This document shows, one piece after another, positions 45,144-55,420 of a stretch of 64,000 bases of DNA. Under the pieces are notes generated by a model. The model did no database searches. It was not told the origin of the DNA and saw nothing but the letters and a program-made list of their open reading frames with translations. The position numbers were made by a program, and so were the translations under genes. The DNA is from an uncultured Sphingorhabdus sp. (GTDB lineage Bacteria > Pseudomonadota > Alphaproteobacteria > Sphingomonadales > Sphingomonadaceae): contig CANMXN010000002.1 in NCBI GenBank assembly GCA_947501885.1, positions 1 through 64,000 on the forward strand. Reading direction: 5' to 3'. Numbering within the stretch: position 1 is the first letter of the stretch; every line of letters begins with the position of its first letter.

Positions 45144-46973
45144 CTACTTATTTTTAGCAATCCATTGATCAACCCGTTTTTCCAAAATATCAAGTGGAAC
45201 AGAACCACCGCCCAATACCGTGTCATGGAAACCTCTTATATCAAATTTCTCACCCAGCGTGTCTTCTGCTTTTTTGCGAAGTTCCAATATTCTCAGCATT
45301 CCAATCTTATAGCTAGTCGCTTGTCCTGGTAATACCAAATAGCGCTGTACTTCGCTGCGCACTGCGGTTTCTGGAATGGGAGAATTTGCTAAGAAATAAG
45401 CTACAGCTTTTTCTTCATCCCATCCTTTGACATGTAGCCCCGTATCAACCACCAAGCGAATGGAGCGCCACATTTCAGTCGTAAGGCGTCCAAAATCAGA
45501 ATAGGGGTTTTCATAAGCACCCATCTCTTTGGCAAGTAATTCCGAATAAAGCCCCCATCCCTCGCTAAAGGCCGAAATAGAACCGCCCGTCGAGCGGAAT
45601 TTCGGAACACCCTCTAGCTCTTGAGCAATAGAAATTTGCATATGATGCCCAGGCAAACCTTCATGATAAGCAATCACCTCAAGCGGCGGAATAGCCATCG
45701 CCCGCATATCAGATAAATGTGCATAATAGGTACCTGGGCGTGATCCATCGGGCGTTCCTGCACGGTAATGCTGTGCGGCACCATCTTGTTCACGAAAGGG
45801 TTCAACGCGCTTTACAACCAAATCAGCTTTGGGAAGTACCCCAAAATAATCGGGTAATTTCTCTTTTAAATCATCAATATATTTGGTGGCTGCATCGATA
45901 TAATCTTGTGCGCCCTTATCATCATTAGAAAAATAAAATTGATCATCCTCTCGCATAAATTTAAAGAAGGCATCCAAATCTCCTTCAAACTTTACTTGCT
46001 CTTTAATGGCCTCCATCTCACCTCTGATCCGCGCAACCTCGGACAGGCCAATTTCATGAATTTCATCCGCCGTTAAATCGGTGGTGGTAAAATTATAAAG
46101 GCGAGCATTATAAAAATCTTTGCCATTAGGCAGCGCTGATGCACCAAATGATGGCGCTGGCAGATTGTTCATATCTTGCTTATACCAAGCAATGATTTTC
46201 TCATATGCTGGCTTTAACTTTTCTACCATCGTGCTGCGTGCTTCTTCTTTCAACGCATCACTGCGCTCTTGATCGATTGCGCCATCCTCAACAAGTTTAG
46301 CAAGCTTACCTTCTGTTGCATCCCAAAGGGCTGAATTCTCACCATCGGTAAAGGGAGCACCCGTGATAATTTTGCTCGATTGATCGATCACCCCTTCATA
46401 AGCAAATTTTGGTGGGCGCGTTCCCGCTTTCGCATTGGCTTTTGCGCGGTCTAATAATTGACCCAAAGCACGCGCACTCTCATTCAAGCGCGAAACAAAA
46501 GCACGCATATCTTCTTCGCTCTCAACGCTATGATTATTAATCAAAAACGTAGGTAAAAAGCTCTGTACACCATTAAATTGGTGCATGACATAGCCATTAT
46601 CGCGGAATTTTGCTTCGGCCTCGGCTTGTTTGAGGCGGAATAACCACATATCCCATGATATTTTGCCATCATCCGATAATTTATCATAATCAAAACTATC
46701 CTGCATCTCTTGCGCAGCAGCGCGGCGCCATTCAAGCTGCTTCATATCAGCCTCAAGGCTCATATCATCAATTTTACCATAGTCGGTTTTGATACCTAAA
46801 AATGTTTGGCGGATCGGGCTAAAAGCCAATTCTTCTTCAAACTTTTCTGCGAACCAAGCATTTAATGCGGCGGTTTCTTCATTCTCGCTTTGACTGGCCT
46901 CTGGATTATCACCAACAGGCTTGCAGCCCACAACGGCGGCTGATGCCAATAAAATAGCCAATAAATGCTTCAT
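45144..46973 (-). CDS. DUF885 family lipoprotein (putative metallohydrolase)
   Basis: 609 residues. Lipobox VVGC (Cys17) marks a lipoprotein. Body matches DUF885: SPIRQTFLGIKTDYG near the N-terminus, YYAHLSDMRAMAIPPLEVIA, then the His motif AYHEGLPGHHMQISIAQEL, followed by AFSEGWGLYSELLAKEMG. His and Glu residues of the two motifs suggest a zinc-dependent peptidase-like site; activity is unproven for most of the family. Alone or co-transcribed with sdaA. Confidence 0.88.
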   Translation of the reverse strand: MKHLLAILLASAAVVGCKPVGDNPEASQSENEETAALNAWFAEKFEEELAFSPIRQTFLGIKTDYGKIDDMSLEADMKQLEWRRAAAQEMQDSFDYDKLSDDGKISWDMWLFRLKQAEAEAKFRDNGYVMHQFNGVQSFLPTFLINNHSVESEEDMRAFVSRLNESARALGQLLDRAKANAKAGTRPPKFAYEGVIDQSSKIITGAPFTDGENSALWDATEGKLAKLVEDGAIDQERSDALKEEARSTMVEKLKPAYEKIIAWYKQDMNNLPAPSFGASALPNGKDFYNARLYNFTTTDLTADEIHEIGLSEVARIRGEMEAIKEQVKFEGDLDAFFKFMREDDQFYFSNDDKGAQDYIDAATKYIDDLKEKLPDYFGVLPKADLVVKRVEPFREQDGAAQHYRAGTPDGSRPGTYYAHLSDMRAMAIPPLEVIAYHEGLPGHHMQISIAQELEGVPKFRSTGGSISAFSEGWGLYSELLAKEMGAYENPYSDFGRLTTEMWRSIRLVVDTGLHVKGWDEEKAVAYFLANSPIPETAVRSEVQRYLVLPGQATSYKIGMLRILELRKKAEDTLGEKFDIRGFHDTVLGGGSVPLDILEKRVDQWIAKNK

Positions 46974-47228
46974 CTCTCACTCCTCTATATCCGCATGTGC
47001 GAATGATTCTTTCAATGATGCGATATAATCATACAAAGAGAGGAAAAGAAAGAGCGATCATTGCCGAATAAGATATGCTATAAACAGATGAAGCAATGTA
47101 AGCCAATAAGTAGTGAATAAACTCTTTTATTAGAAGGTCGCAAGGTGTAAATCATGCTTTAGAGAATTATAGATATAATTAATATATTTCTATATTGGAA
47201 GTTTCTACAAATTATGAGTGAATAGTAT

Positions 47229-47660
47229 ATGAAAAAATTTTTGATATTTATAGCGATATTCATAACGCTGTCATCTCTTATTACATATGCATCATGGTAT
47301 TATTATTTTGGTTATTTGGTGGGTAAGGATGCTCGAGAGGCTACTGATATATTAAAACTTCGTGAACATAAGGTAATTCATCCAATAACGCGCACTTATC
47401 CAGGTAATCACAATGAAATATATGAGACATGTAATACTGTCGAAGATATCGCTTTTTTGAATAATGGCATTCATATCGTAACACTATTTGATGTAAGTGA
47501 TCAATGCATTGTAACAAGAGTTTATCATAAATTTGTATGGTGATACAAGATATATGGCATTTTATCAATATTTTATGATAAAAACCATAAAATAGAAATT
47601 GATACTGCTACATTATCTAGCCCAGATTGTGATAGAATTATAGCTGAAGTTAAATCTTGA
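47229..47660 (+). pseudogene. Small exported protein gene interrupted by an in-frame TGA
   Basis: An ATG at 47229 opens a frame encoding an N-terminal span (KKFLIFIAIFITLSSLITYA) and a polar domain; it meets TGA at 47541-47543 after FVW. The same frame then continues as YKIYGILSIFYDKNHKIEID...DCDRIIAEVKS to a TGA at 47658-47660, giving 143 sense codons plus one stop. The downstream part has protein-like composition and two further acidic segments, so a nonsense mutation in a once longer gene is the simplest reading. A 104-residue truncated product remains possible. No family recognised. It lies in an AT-rich island of small genes. Confidence 0.55.
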
Positions 47661-47681
47661 ACTTCATTTTCTCATTAACTT

Positions 47682-47866
47682 AAGGTTTTTTCTTCAATAG
47701 CATTCGCATTTATGATCTTGTCTGGTTTCTTTATTCTAATTGTCTATTCTTGTATCAAAGACCAATATAAGATTTTTTACAAATCTATAGTTTTTATGAG
47801 CATTTCTTTTAACCTCTGTTGTACTTTATTTTATTCTTTGATAGCTTTGATAATAAAGTTTTGAGC
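47682..47866 (+). pseudogene. Degraded partial duplicate of the membrane protein gene at 48311
   Basis: The segment is about 90 percent identical by eye to 48424-48610, inside the four-span membrane protein gene 700 bases downstream (for example, both contain CTTCAATAGCATTCGCATTT and ATAAGATTTTTTACAAATCT). The copy lacks the first 38 codons, has a 7-base deletion in its T-rich stretch that shifts the frame, and ends at TGA. It has no start codon of its own in a good position. Confidence 0.8.
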
Positions 47867-47886
47867 TGCCATAGGAAATAAATTAC

Positions 47887-48249
47887 ATGTTAAATAAGAT
47901 AAAATTCTTATATGTAACAATTATATTGTTTTTGTCTTTTTCACTATTTTACTGTTATTTATGGAAATCAGATTTATCTTATATTGATTATTCAGTATTA
48001 GACATTGAAAAAATAGAATATATAGAAGTAAAAGATAAAGTCAAAATATCTGGACGCATGAGATATAGTTTTGAACATCCTGGTAGCTTTAAATATTATA
48101 GAGGTGAAAAAAAGATTATAATTCTAATGGAAAGCTCTATTTATTCACTTCCAATAGATTATTGGAAAGGTCCTGATTTTTCTGTCACAATAGATGTTAA
48201 CGGATATAATGAATTATATTATGGGGATCAATTAATCTGGAAACGGTAA
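47887..48249 (+). CDS. Small membrane-anchored protein, unknown
   Basis: 120 residues; very AT-rich. One N-terminal span (FLYVTIILFLSFSLFYCYLW), then an exported beta-rich domain (IEKIEYIEVKDKVKISGRM, FSVTIDVNGYNELYYGD). It lies directly after the degraded duplicate and before the four-span protein gene. No family recognised; it may be an immunity-type or lineage-specific protein. Confidence 0.55.
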   Translation: MLNKIKFLYVTIILFLSFSLFYCYLWKSDLSYIDYSVLDIEKIEYIEVKDKVKISGRMRYSFEHPGSFKYYRGEKKIIILMESSIYSLPIDYWKGPDFSVTIDVNGYNELYYGDQLIWKR

Positions 48250-48310
48250 AAGATTGTTTTAAGTAAAAACATATGCCTATCAGTTTATTGTATGGCAAAT
48301 AGGGTAGCAA

Positions 48311-48700
48311 ATGAACAACCTCATTAAGATAATAACAAAATTTATTTTGTATATCTCTTGTGCTTTACTAATATTAACCTTTTTAAGAGAGCAACCACTT
48401 ACTAACATTAAGCTAATAGAATTTAAAGTTTTTTCTTCAATAGCATTCGCATTTATGATCTTATCTGGTTTCTTTATTCCAATTATCTATTCTTGTATCA
48501 AGGATCAGTATAAGATTTTTTACAAATCTATAATTTTTATGAGTATCTCTTTTACTCTTTGTTTTACTTTATTTTATTTTTTATTCTTTGATAGTTTTGA
48601 TAATGAAATTTTAATAATATTAACTTTTGGTCTCGCAGGTGTTTTATTTTGTGAACTTACCTATTGGCTAATGTTTAATAAACAATCGTCAAAAGTATAG
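48311..48700 (+). CDS. Four-span membrane protein, unknown
   Basis: 129 residues with about four hydrophobic spans (residues about 8-25, 38-60, 70-92 and 100-122), Phe/Ile-rich and strongly AT-biased in codons. GGGTAGCAA precedes the ATG. Part of its sequence is duplicated in broken form at 47682-47866. No family recognised. Confidence 0.6.
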   Translation: MNNLIKIITKFILYISCALLILTFLREQPLTNIKLIEFKVFSSIAFAFMILSGFFIPIIYSCIKDQYKIFYKSIIFMSISFTLCFTLFYFLFFDSFDNEILIILTFGLAGVLFCELTYWLMFNKQSSKV

Positions 48701-48780
48701 AATATAAAGACTAACAGGCATTGAACTATTAGATATAAAAATTGCCACATAACTATTCTGCTGCAGATAGGGGGCGTTAA

Positions 48781-49191
48781 TTGTCAAAAACCACTAAAGA
48801 AGATGATATAGAATGGCCCAGTAAATGGCATGAACTTTCCGTGGTAGCAAGTGCGAGGGGCAGCCTATGCTCTTATATTGATGAAGTTGCTAATTGGCCA
48901 AATAATTATAGTAAAGCCGAACGCGAAATTAATTTTGACTTTATAGTCGAATTTGTAGTCGAAGATTATGAGTTTGATTGCGCTTCTGAATATATCGGGG
49001 TCATAATATTTGAGAATGAAGCGGAGATCATAAAAAAACTCCATCATTCTTTAGATATTGACTGGGATAAACGATTGCAGGATGAGAGTATCATTGACTT
49101 TTCACCAAAATCTCAAGAGTTGGCAAAACTTGCAATGATAGAAATTAAGAAAAATGGTATTCCAATATTTAACGGTAAGTCAAGATATTAA
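48781..49191 (+). CDS. SCO4402-like family protein
   Basis: 136 residues, TTG start with GGGGG about 6 bases upstream. Begins EWPSKWHELSVVASARGSLC and has a later segment EYIGVIIFENEAEIIKKLHH, a layout that resembles the SCO4402-type small cytoplasmic proteins (WPS start, IGxIL strand then helix). Acidic, with no signal peptide. Such proteins have been found among genes of polymorphic toxin immunity type, but there is no toxin gene here. Family assignment is from memory and moderate. Confidence 0.55.
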   Translation: MSKTTKEDDIEWPSKWHELSVVASARGSLCSYIDEVANWPNNYSKAEREINFDFIVEFVVEDYEFDCASEYIGVIIFENEAEIIKKLHHSLDIDWDKRLQDESIIDFSPKSQELAKLAMIEIKKNGIPIFNGKSRY

Positions 49192-49278
49192 AGATTTATA
49201 ACTGAATCGAATTACTATTTTACGCTATAATATTTATCTCAACCTTCTTACACAGAAATTAACACCATAACTCCCAAT

Positions 49279-49310
49279 AAAAAAGGCCAGTGCATCGCTG
49301 CACCGGCCCT
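49279..49310 (-). terminator. Rho-independent terminator of groESL
   Basis: On the minus strand GGCCGGTGCA (49308-49299), loop GCGA, TGCACTGGCC (49294-49285), then TTTTTTATT. One mismatch in the 10 bp stem. It lies 28 bases after the groEL stop. Confidence 0.9.
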
Positions 49311-49337
49311 GTTTGTTTTGCGATTAAGCCTCTGAGT

Positions 49338-51017
<1,680 letters not shown>

Positions 51018-51059
51018 TTAATGTAAATATTATTGTGAAAGTTAAATTTTGGAGCCGAA

Positions 51060-51347
51060 TTATTCGACAATGCCCAAAATATCGCTTTCTTTCATAATCA
51101 ATAGGTCTTCACCATCGACTTTAACTTCGGTGCCAGACCATTTGCCGAACAAAATTTTGTCGCCAGCTTTTACGTCAAGCGGGGTTACTTTGCCGCTGTC
51201 ATCTTTTGCACCAGCACCCGCTGCGACAACTTCACCTTCGGATGGTTTTTCTTGTGCGCTGTCTGGAATGATGATTCCACCAGCTGTTTTTTCTTCAGCC
51301 TCTACGCGGCGAACAAGTACACGATCATGCAATGGACGAAATTTCAT
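51060..51347 (-). CDS. groES: Co-chaperonin GroES (Hsp10)
   Basis: 95 residues. [20 protein letters not shown] at the N-terminus, mobile loop [13 protein letters not shown] and [20 protein letters not shown] are the family signature. AGGAAG precedes the ATG. First gene of the groESL operon, controlled by a CIRCE element upstream. Confidence 0.98.
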   Translation of the reverse strand: MKFRPLHDRVLVRRVEAEEKTAGGIIIPDSAQEKPSEGEVVAAGAGAKDDSGKVTPLDVKAGDKILFGKWSGTEVKVDGEDLLIMKESDILGIVE

Positions 51348-51405
51348 ACCTTGCTTCCTCTTATCTGTTAAAAATTATGCTCTTATTAGAGCCATAGAAT
51401 CATTA

Positions 51406-51432
51406 TTAGCACTTGATATATGTGAGTGCTAA
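51406..51432 (-). promoter_or_regulatory. CIRCE operator of groESL
   Basis: TTAGCACTT-N9-GAGTGCTAA matches the CIRCE consensus TTAGCACTC-N9-GAGTGCTAA at 17 of 18 positions. It lies 59 bases before the groES start, where HrcA represses the operon until heat shock. hrcA is not in the window. Confidence 0.92.
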
Positions 51433-51646
51433 CGCAGCCTATATGATTATTACCAAGCAAATTTCAAGGGATAATTTTAAGAGCAACTTTACATAAATTT
51501 GAATATCTGATTAAGCTTAGCGAAAGATAATATTATGTATGTAGATCATGTCAGCATCACTTAAGTTGGTTACCTTAGAATGCTGAGACATATTTATTTT
51601 GAGAAACATATAATTATATAATGTTTGTCAAAAAATATGTTCAATT

Positions 51647-51672
51647 GTAACCAAAGAGAAGGATCAGACGAA
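51647..51672 (+). promoter_or_regulatory. SigF-type ECF promoter of the bufferin operon
   Basis: GTAACC (51647-51652), exactly 16 bases, then CGAA (51669-51672). This equals the GTAACC-N16-CGAA form known for Caulobacter SigF-dependent promoters. It lies 76 bases before the precursor gene start, on the same strand, and the operon itself encodes a sigma factor of that group. The intergenic stretch from 51433 to 51646 shows nothing else. Confidence 0.85.
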
Positions 51673-51748
51673 ACCAATTATGAAACCAAAATCTTAGATG
51701 GTTCTCGATCAAAATTTATTATTACTATATCAAATGAAGGATATTATT

Positions 51749-52033
51749 ATGAACAATGTAATTAAAGCAACCGCAGCAGCAGCAGCTTTGGCAGCAGCAG
51801 CAGGCATGGTATCTAGTCCAGCAGTAGCACAAAGCTCTAAAGAAAAATGCTATGGCATTTCTTTAAAAGGCAAAAATGATTGTGCAGCAGGTCCAGGTAC
51901 AAGCTGTGCTGGTACATCAACTGTTGATTATCAAGGCAATGCTTGGAAATATGTTGCTAAAGGCACATGCGTTAAAAAAGGTGGTTCTTTGAAAGCACGC
52001 AAAGGTAACAAAAAACCAGTTGCAAAAAAATAA
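51749..52033 (+). CDS. bufA: Bufferin-type RiPP precursor (DUF2282)
   Basis: 94 residues from the ATG at 51749, which has AAGGA 7 bases upstream; in-frame codons upstream to 51698 would mask the signal peptide. Signal peptide about 1-28 ([20 protein letters not shown]) for export after modification. The core has four Cys at 34, 45, 53 and 74 in the family pattern [26 protein letters not shown], and a Lys-rich tail. In known DUF2282 bufferins, some Cys are oxidised to heterocycles by the MNIO partner and the periplasmic product binds copper. Caulobacter GigA in the SigF regulon is the closest described case. First gene of a six-gene operon. Confidence 0.92.
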   Translation: MNNVIKATAAAAALAAAAGMVSSPAVAQSSKEKCYGISLKGKNDCAAGPGTSCAGTSTVDYQGNAWKYVAKGTCVKKGGSLKARKGNKKPVAKK

Positions 52034-52060
52034 ATTGCTTTTGAGTTGATATTCTAACCG

Positions 52061-52076
52061 CCCAATTTAATTTGGG
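52061..52076 (+). promoter_or_regulatory. Small hairpin between precursor and MNIO gene
   Basis: CCCAA (52061-52065) and TTGGG (52072-52076) with a six-base loop, in the 73-base gap after the precursor gene. There is no T-tract, so it is not a full terminator; it may protect the 3' end of the precursor mRNA and raise its amount over the enzyme genes. This is inference. Confidence 0.35.
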
Positions 52077-52106
52077 ATCAGATAATGTTCATGCTATATT
52101 AGTCCG

Positions 52107-53003
52107 ATGTTAAACTCCCTTCCCCCTCAAGTTGGCATTGGATGTAAGCCTGAACATTATCAAAGCATAATCGATGATCGTGAAAATGAGAATCGTGCAG
52201 CTTGGCTAGAAGTTCATCCTCAAAATTATTTTGGCGATGGCGGTCCTCCACATAGGTGGTTGAGCGCCATCGCTGAATTTTATCCGCTCAGTTTTCATTC
52301 TGTCGGATTATCGCTGGGTAGTGCAGATGGTCTCAACCAGCATGACCTAGAAAAAATTGCAATCCTGTGTGAGCGTTATGAAGCCGCTAGTGTTTCCGAT
52401 CACCTGAGTTTCAGCGGCAATGCGCATGACCGTTTTGCTGACTTATTACCTGTTTCTTATACATATGAATCGCTCGATCATTTTTGTTCGCAAATTGATA
52501 AGGTACAAACACGCCTAAAGCGTAAGATGTTAATTGAAAATCCATCGCGTTATTTGGAATATCGGGGCAATGAAATGAGCGAGATTGAATTTATCGAACG
52601 CATGGTCACAAAGACAGGCTGCGGCATTATTTTTGATGTCAACAATGTCGAAGTATCGTGCAAAAATCTAGGCGAAAATTGCGAAGATTATGTCGATGCT
52701 ATTCACCCTGATTGGGTAGGCGAGATGCATCTGGCGGGTCATGCAACCGAAGATCATGAGAGCGGCATATTGCGCATTGACGATCATGGTAGTCCGATAA
52801 CAGATTATACTTGGACCTTGTTTCAGCGTTTCATTGCACGTGCTGGCGAGAAACCAATCCTCATTGAATGGGATACTAATATTCCATCTTATGATATTTT
52901 GATGGCTGAAGTACAAAAGACTAGAGAAATCATCAACGCCGTCCACGATGCCAATAAAGTGACATCAACAGAAGCTGAGCCGCAACATGTCATCTCAGCA
53001 TAA
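52107..53003 (+). CDS. bufB: Multinuclear non-heme iron oxidase (MNIO, DUF692) of the bufferin system
   Basis: 298 residues. TIM-barrel DUF692 protein related to MbnB. Candidate iron ligands visible in order: His64 (LSFHSVGLSLGS), His99 (SDHLSF), Glu144 (LIENPSRYL), Asp178 (DVNN), His208 (EMHLAGH), Asp226/His227 (DDHGSP) and Glu254 (LIEWDTN). Family members use a di- or tri-iron site and O2 to convert precursor Cys into heterocycles or related groups. The DUF2282 gene upstream is the expected substrate and the DUF2063 gene, overlapping by 17 bases, the expected partner. Confidence 0.94.
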   Translation: MLNSLPPQVGIGCKPEHYQSIIDDRENENRAAWLEVHPQNYFGDGGPPHRWLSAIAEFYPLSFHSVGLSLGSADGLNQHDLEKIAILCERYEAASVSDHLSFSGNAHDRFADLLPVSYTYESLDHFCSQIDKVQTRLKRKMLIENPSRYLEYRGNEMSEIEFIERMVTKTGCGIIFDVNNVEVSCKNLGENCEDYVDAIHPDWVGEMHLAGHATEDHESGILRIDDHGSPITDYTWTLFQRFIARAGEKPILIEWDTNIPSYDILMAEVQKTREIINAVHDANKVTSTEAEPQHVISA

Positions 53004-53727
53004 CAAATTAAGCAAAGTCCAAGAAAATTTCATCGCAACATTGAATGAAGGCCCGCAAATTCTAGACCCAGATGTGTTCGAAGGACCGATAGACCGCATC
53101 ATGCTTGGTCTCAAAGCTCATGCCAATACCATATCCCATGCTCGTTTGATCGCTCTGGAAGAGAGTTTCCCTATGACACGCGAGGAACTTGGACATGATA
53201 TATTTAACGCAATTAGCCGCGACTATATAGAATTAGATCATGTAAAAGCCCATGATAATGCACAATTAGGCCTTCATTTCGAACAATATATACGCCCCAA
53301 ATATGAAGCTCATATCGCCGATCTGGCCGCAATTGAATGGGCTTGGCTCGAAAGCTATAACGCAGCCGAAGCAAATTCCCTGTCGCTAGAACAGCTATCA
53401 GAATTTGATGAAGACACATTAATTTCTCAACATGTCATATGGCACCCATCGTTGCGTGTTATCCCGTTAAGCGCACCCATTGCGCAGCCTTTGGCTGAGC
53501 TGCGTGATATATGTATTGACCCGCATAGCATATTGGTTACACGTGACAATGTAGAGGTAAGACTTTTGCCTATTAATGATGTCACGGCCAAAATAGTCTG
53601 GGAAGCAAAATATAAAACACCCATGGGTAACCTTTTAGAGATTGCCACCGAATTGGGTGATATGGATAATCCATTGCAACCATTATTGTCTATCATTGGT
53701 GCTGGCGCGTTAATTTGCATCGGATAA
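52987..53727 (+). CDS. bufC: DUF2063 partner protein, precursor recognition
   Basis: 246 residues. N-terminal putative DNA-binding-annotated DUF2063 domain (about 5-100) with VQENFIATLNEG, LKAHANTISHARLIALEESFP and an HFEQYIRP helix, followed by a C-terminal RiPP recognition-like region (about 150-246; RDNVEVRLLPINDVTAKIVW). In bufferin and methanobactin-like systems this partner holds the precursor while the MNIO acts. It overlaps bufB by 17 bases, so the two are translationally coupled. Confidence 0.9.
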   Translation: MSSQHNKLSKVQENFIATLNEGPQILDPDVFEGPIDRIMLGLKAHANTISHARLIALEESFPMTREELGHDIFNAISRDYIELDHVKAHDNAQLGLHFEQYIRPKYEAHIADLAAIEWAWLESYNAAEANSLSLEQLSEFDEDTLISQHVIWHPSLRVIPLSAPIAQPLAELRDICIDPHSILVTRDNVEVRLLPINDVTAKIVWEAKYKTPMGNLLEIATELGDMDNPLQPLLSIIGAGALICIG

Positions 53728-53749
53728 TCAGAATTTTAAGGACTATTAA

Positions 53750-54199
53750 ATGCAAAAAATACTAAATTTATACGATAAAGCGATTGCAATGGTTTCAGGA
53801 AAATTCCCAGAAGCACTTGCATTATTATTTGTTCGTGTATCACTAGCAGGAATATTTTGGCGCTCAGCACGCACCAAAGTTGAAGAAGGCACTTGGCTCA
53901 CGATGAGTGATACAACAGTTTTCTTATTCGAAGAAGAATATGGTATGCCGTTCCCTGAGGTTACTGGTTTAATAGCGACCTACGCAGAACATTTTTTACC
54001 CATTTTGGTTGTGCTAGGGCTTTTCACCCGTATTGGTGCAACGGGACTATTTGTTATAACTATGGTCATTCAACTATTTGTTTATCCTGACGCATGGTGG
54101 GTAACACATATTATATGGGTTGCACTTGCGTTAATATTAATGACGCGCGGCGGCGGTATGTTGAGCTTAGACACGATTTTAGCAAGTAAACGCAAATGA
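53750..54199 (+). CDS. bufD: DoxX family membrane protein of the bufferin operon
   Basis: 149 residues with four hydrophobic spans. DoxX features include LLFVRVSLAGIFWRSARTKV near the N-terminus, AEHFLPILVVLGLFTRIGAT and a third-fourth span pair ending MTRGGGMLSLD. The equivalent gene in Caulobacter is gigD. Its role is unknown: a redox or quinone-linked electron donor has been suggested for DoxX proteins generally. AAGGA precedes the ATG; the end overlaps the sigma factor gene by 4 bases. Confidence 0.9.
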   Translation: MQKILNLYDKAIAMVSGKFPEALALLFVRVSLAGIFWRSARTKVEEGTWLTMSDTTVFLFEEEYGMPFPEVTGLIATYAEHFLPILVVLGLFTRIGATGLFVITMVIQLFVYPDAWWVTHIIWVALALILMTRGGGMLSLDTILASKRK

Positions 54200-54720
54200 T
54201 TGCAAATGAAGAAACTTTAAAGAATCTTATGGTTCGATCGCAGGGCGGGGACAAACAATCCTATTCTGTTTTGCTTGAACAGACAGGTCGTTGGCTTGGT
54301 CGTTATTTTTCTAATAAAATATCGAGTGATGCTATTGATGATCTTATTCAAGAGACTTTGATTTCTCTTCATCGCAAACGTGACAGCTTCGATCCATCAC
54401 GGGCATATTTGCCATGGATCGCAGCAATTGCAAGATATCGTTGGGTCGATAGATTGCGGCAAACATATAAACATCAAGCCAGTACGCTGGACTTTGATGT
54501 TGCAGAAGATGGACATGAAGATGTCGTCGGCGCGAAAATCAGTATTGACCGCTTATTAACTATGTTGCCCGATAAACAGGCAGAAGCGATCCAGTTAGTA
54601 AAAGTAGAAGGCTACAGCATAGCCGAGGCAAGCAATCAGACAGGTCAGTCTGAATCGCTTGTTAAAGTGAATATCCACAGAGGATTGAAAAAATTGGCCA
54701 CATTGATTGAAAGTGAGTAG
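54196..54720 (+). CDS. sigF: ECF RNA polymerase sigma factor, SigF-like
   Basis: 174 residues. Region 2 (about 15-90): LIQETLISLHRKRDSF and WIAAIARYRWVDRLRQ; region 4 (about 120-170): LPDKQAEAIQLVKVEGYSIA then the HTH helix QSESLVKVNIHRGLKKL. Members next to NrsF (DUF1109) form the SigF-type ECF group, which responds to heavy metals and oxidants in Caulobacter. Its ATG overlaps the doxX stop by 4 bases, so it is part of the operon it presumably activates from the promoter at 51647. Confidence 0.92.
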   Translation: MIANEETLKNLMVRSQGGDKQSYSVLLEQTGRWLGRYFSNKISSDAIDDLIQETLISLHRKRDSFDPSRAYLPWIAAIARYRWVDRLRQTYKHQASTLDFDVAEDGHEDVVGAKISIDRLLTMLPDKQAEAIQLVKVEGYSIAEASNQTGQSESLVKVNIHRGLKKLATLIESE

Positions 54721-54721
54721 A

Positions 54722-55375
54722 GTGAAAGTGAGTAAAGAAATGCATAATAATTTTAGTATAGATGATCTGGTGAATGATTTAACGCCAGTTAAACCTATGA
54801 ACATCAATAGAGGCCTGCTTCTTCCTGCAATAATGGTCGTGGCCTTTGCAACATTGTTCGTGACCCAGTTAGGACTTCGTGCAGACTTAGCGGCAGGTAT
54901 TCCATCAATGGTTACATTGATGCGCGGCGGCGTGTTGATATTGCTAGGCCTAGCAACCGCGCATGCGGTATTGCGTATGGCGCAACCATCAGTTGGCAAT
55001 GGTAGCCAAGGATGGGCATGGGCCGTTGGAGCCGCTTTATTGTTCCCACTTTCAGCACTCATCATCACCATATCAAACATATCATCCGATATGCCCGTTA
55101 ATGTGAACAATGGTTGGTATTGCTTTAAAATGTGTTTGTCGGCTTCAGCAGCAACCGCTATTCCGATGATTTTATGGCTTCGTAAAGGCGCGCCAACATC
55201 TCTGGAACGCGCAGGCTGGTTAACAGGCTTAGCTGCTGGTGGATTAGGTGCTTTTGCTTATTCATTCCATTGCCCCTTTACCAGCGTTATCGACATTAGT
55301 GTATGGTATAGCGGTGCCATTGGCACATCCGCAATTATTGGACGCTTAGTCGTACCGCATCTTATCCGCTGGTAA
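54722..55375 (+). CDS. nrsF: NrsF-type membrane anti-sigma factor (DUF1109)
   Basis: 217 residues from the GTG at 54722; a TTG at 54707 and an ATG at 54740 are also in frame and no ribosome site decides. N-terminal cytoplasmic helix (FSIDDLVNDLTPVKP) that would bind the sigma factor, then six hydrophobic spans. Two Cys typical of metal sensing in NrsF are present (WYCFKMCLS, near residue 134), and a third in YSFHCPFTS. Inactivation by metals releases SigF in Caulobacter. The junction with sigF contains a short duplicated GAAAGTGAGTA(G/A)A. Confidence 0.9.
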   Translation: MKVSKEMHNNFSIDDLVNDLTPVKPMNINRGLLLPAIMVVAFATLFVTQLGLRADLAAGIPSMVTLMRGGVLILLGLATAHAVLRMAQPSVGNGSQGWAWAVGAALLFPLSALIITISNISSDMPVNVNNGWYCFKMCLSASAATAIPMILWLRKGAPTSLERAGWLTGLAAGGLGAFAYSFHCPFTSVIDISVWYSGAIGTSAIIGRLVVPHLIRW

Positions 55376-55420
55376 TTACCATAATAACCCTATCATCTGA
55401 TAGGCAGCATAAAATATAAA

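Noticed and set aside
47541-47543. Selenocysteine or programmed readthrough at the in-frame TGA
   Set aside because: No SECIS-like hairpin follows and no homologous selenoprotein is recognised; a nonsense mutation is simpler.
51540-51600. Second SigF-type promoter on the minus strand (GTAACC in reverse near 51570)
   Set aside because: At the 16-base spacing the second element reads ACAT, not CGAA.
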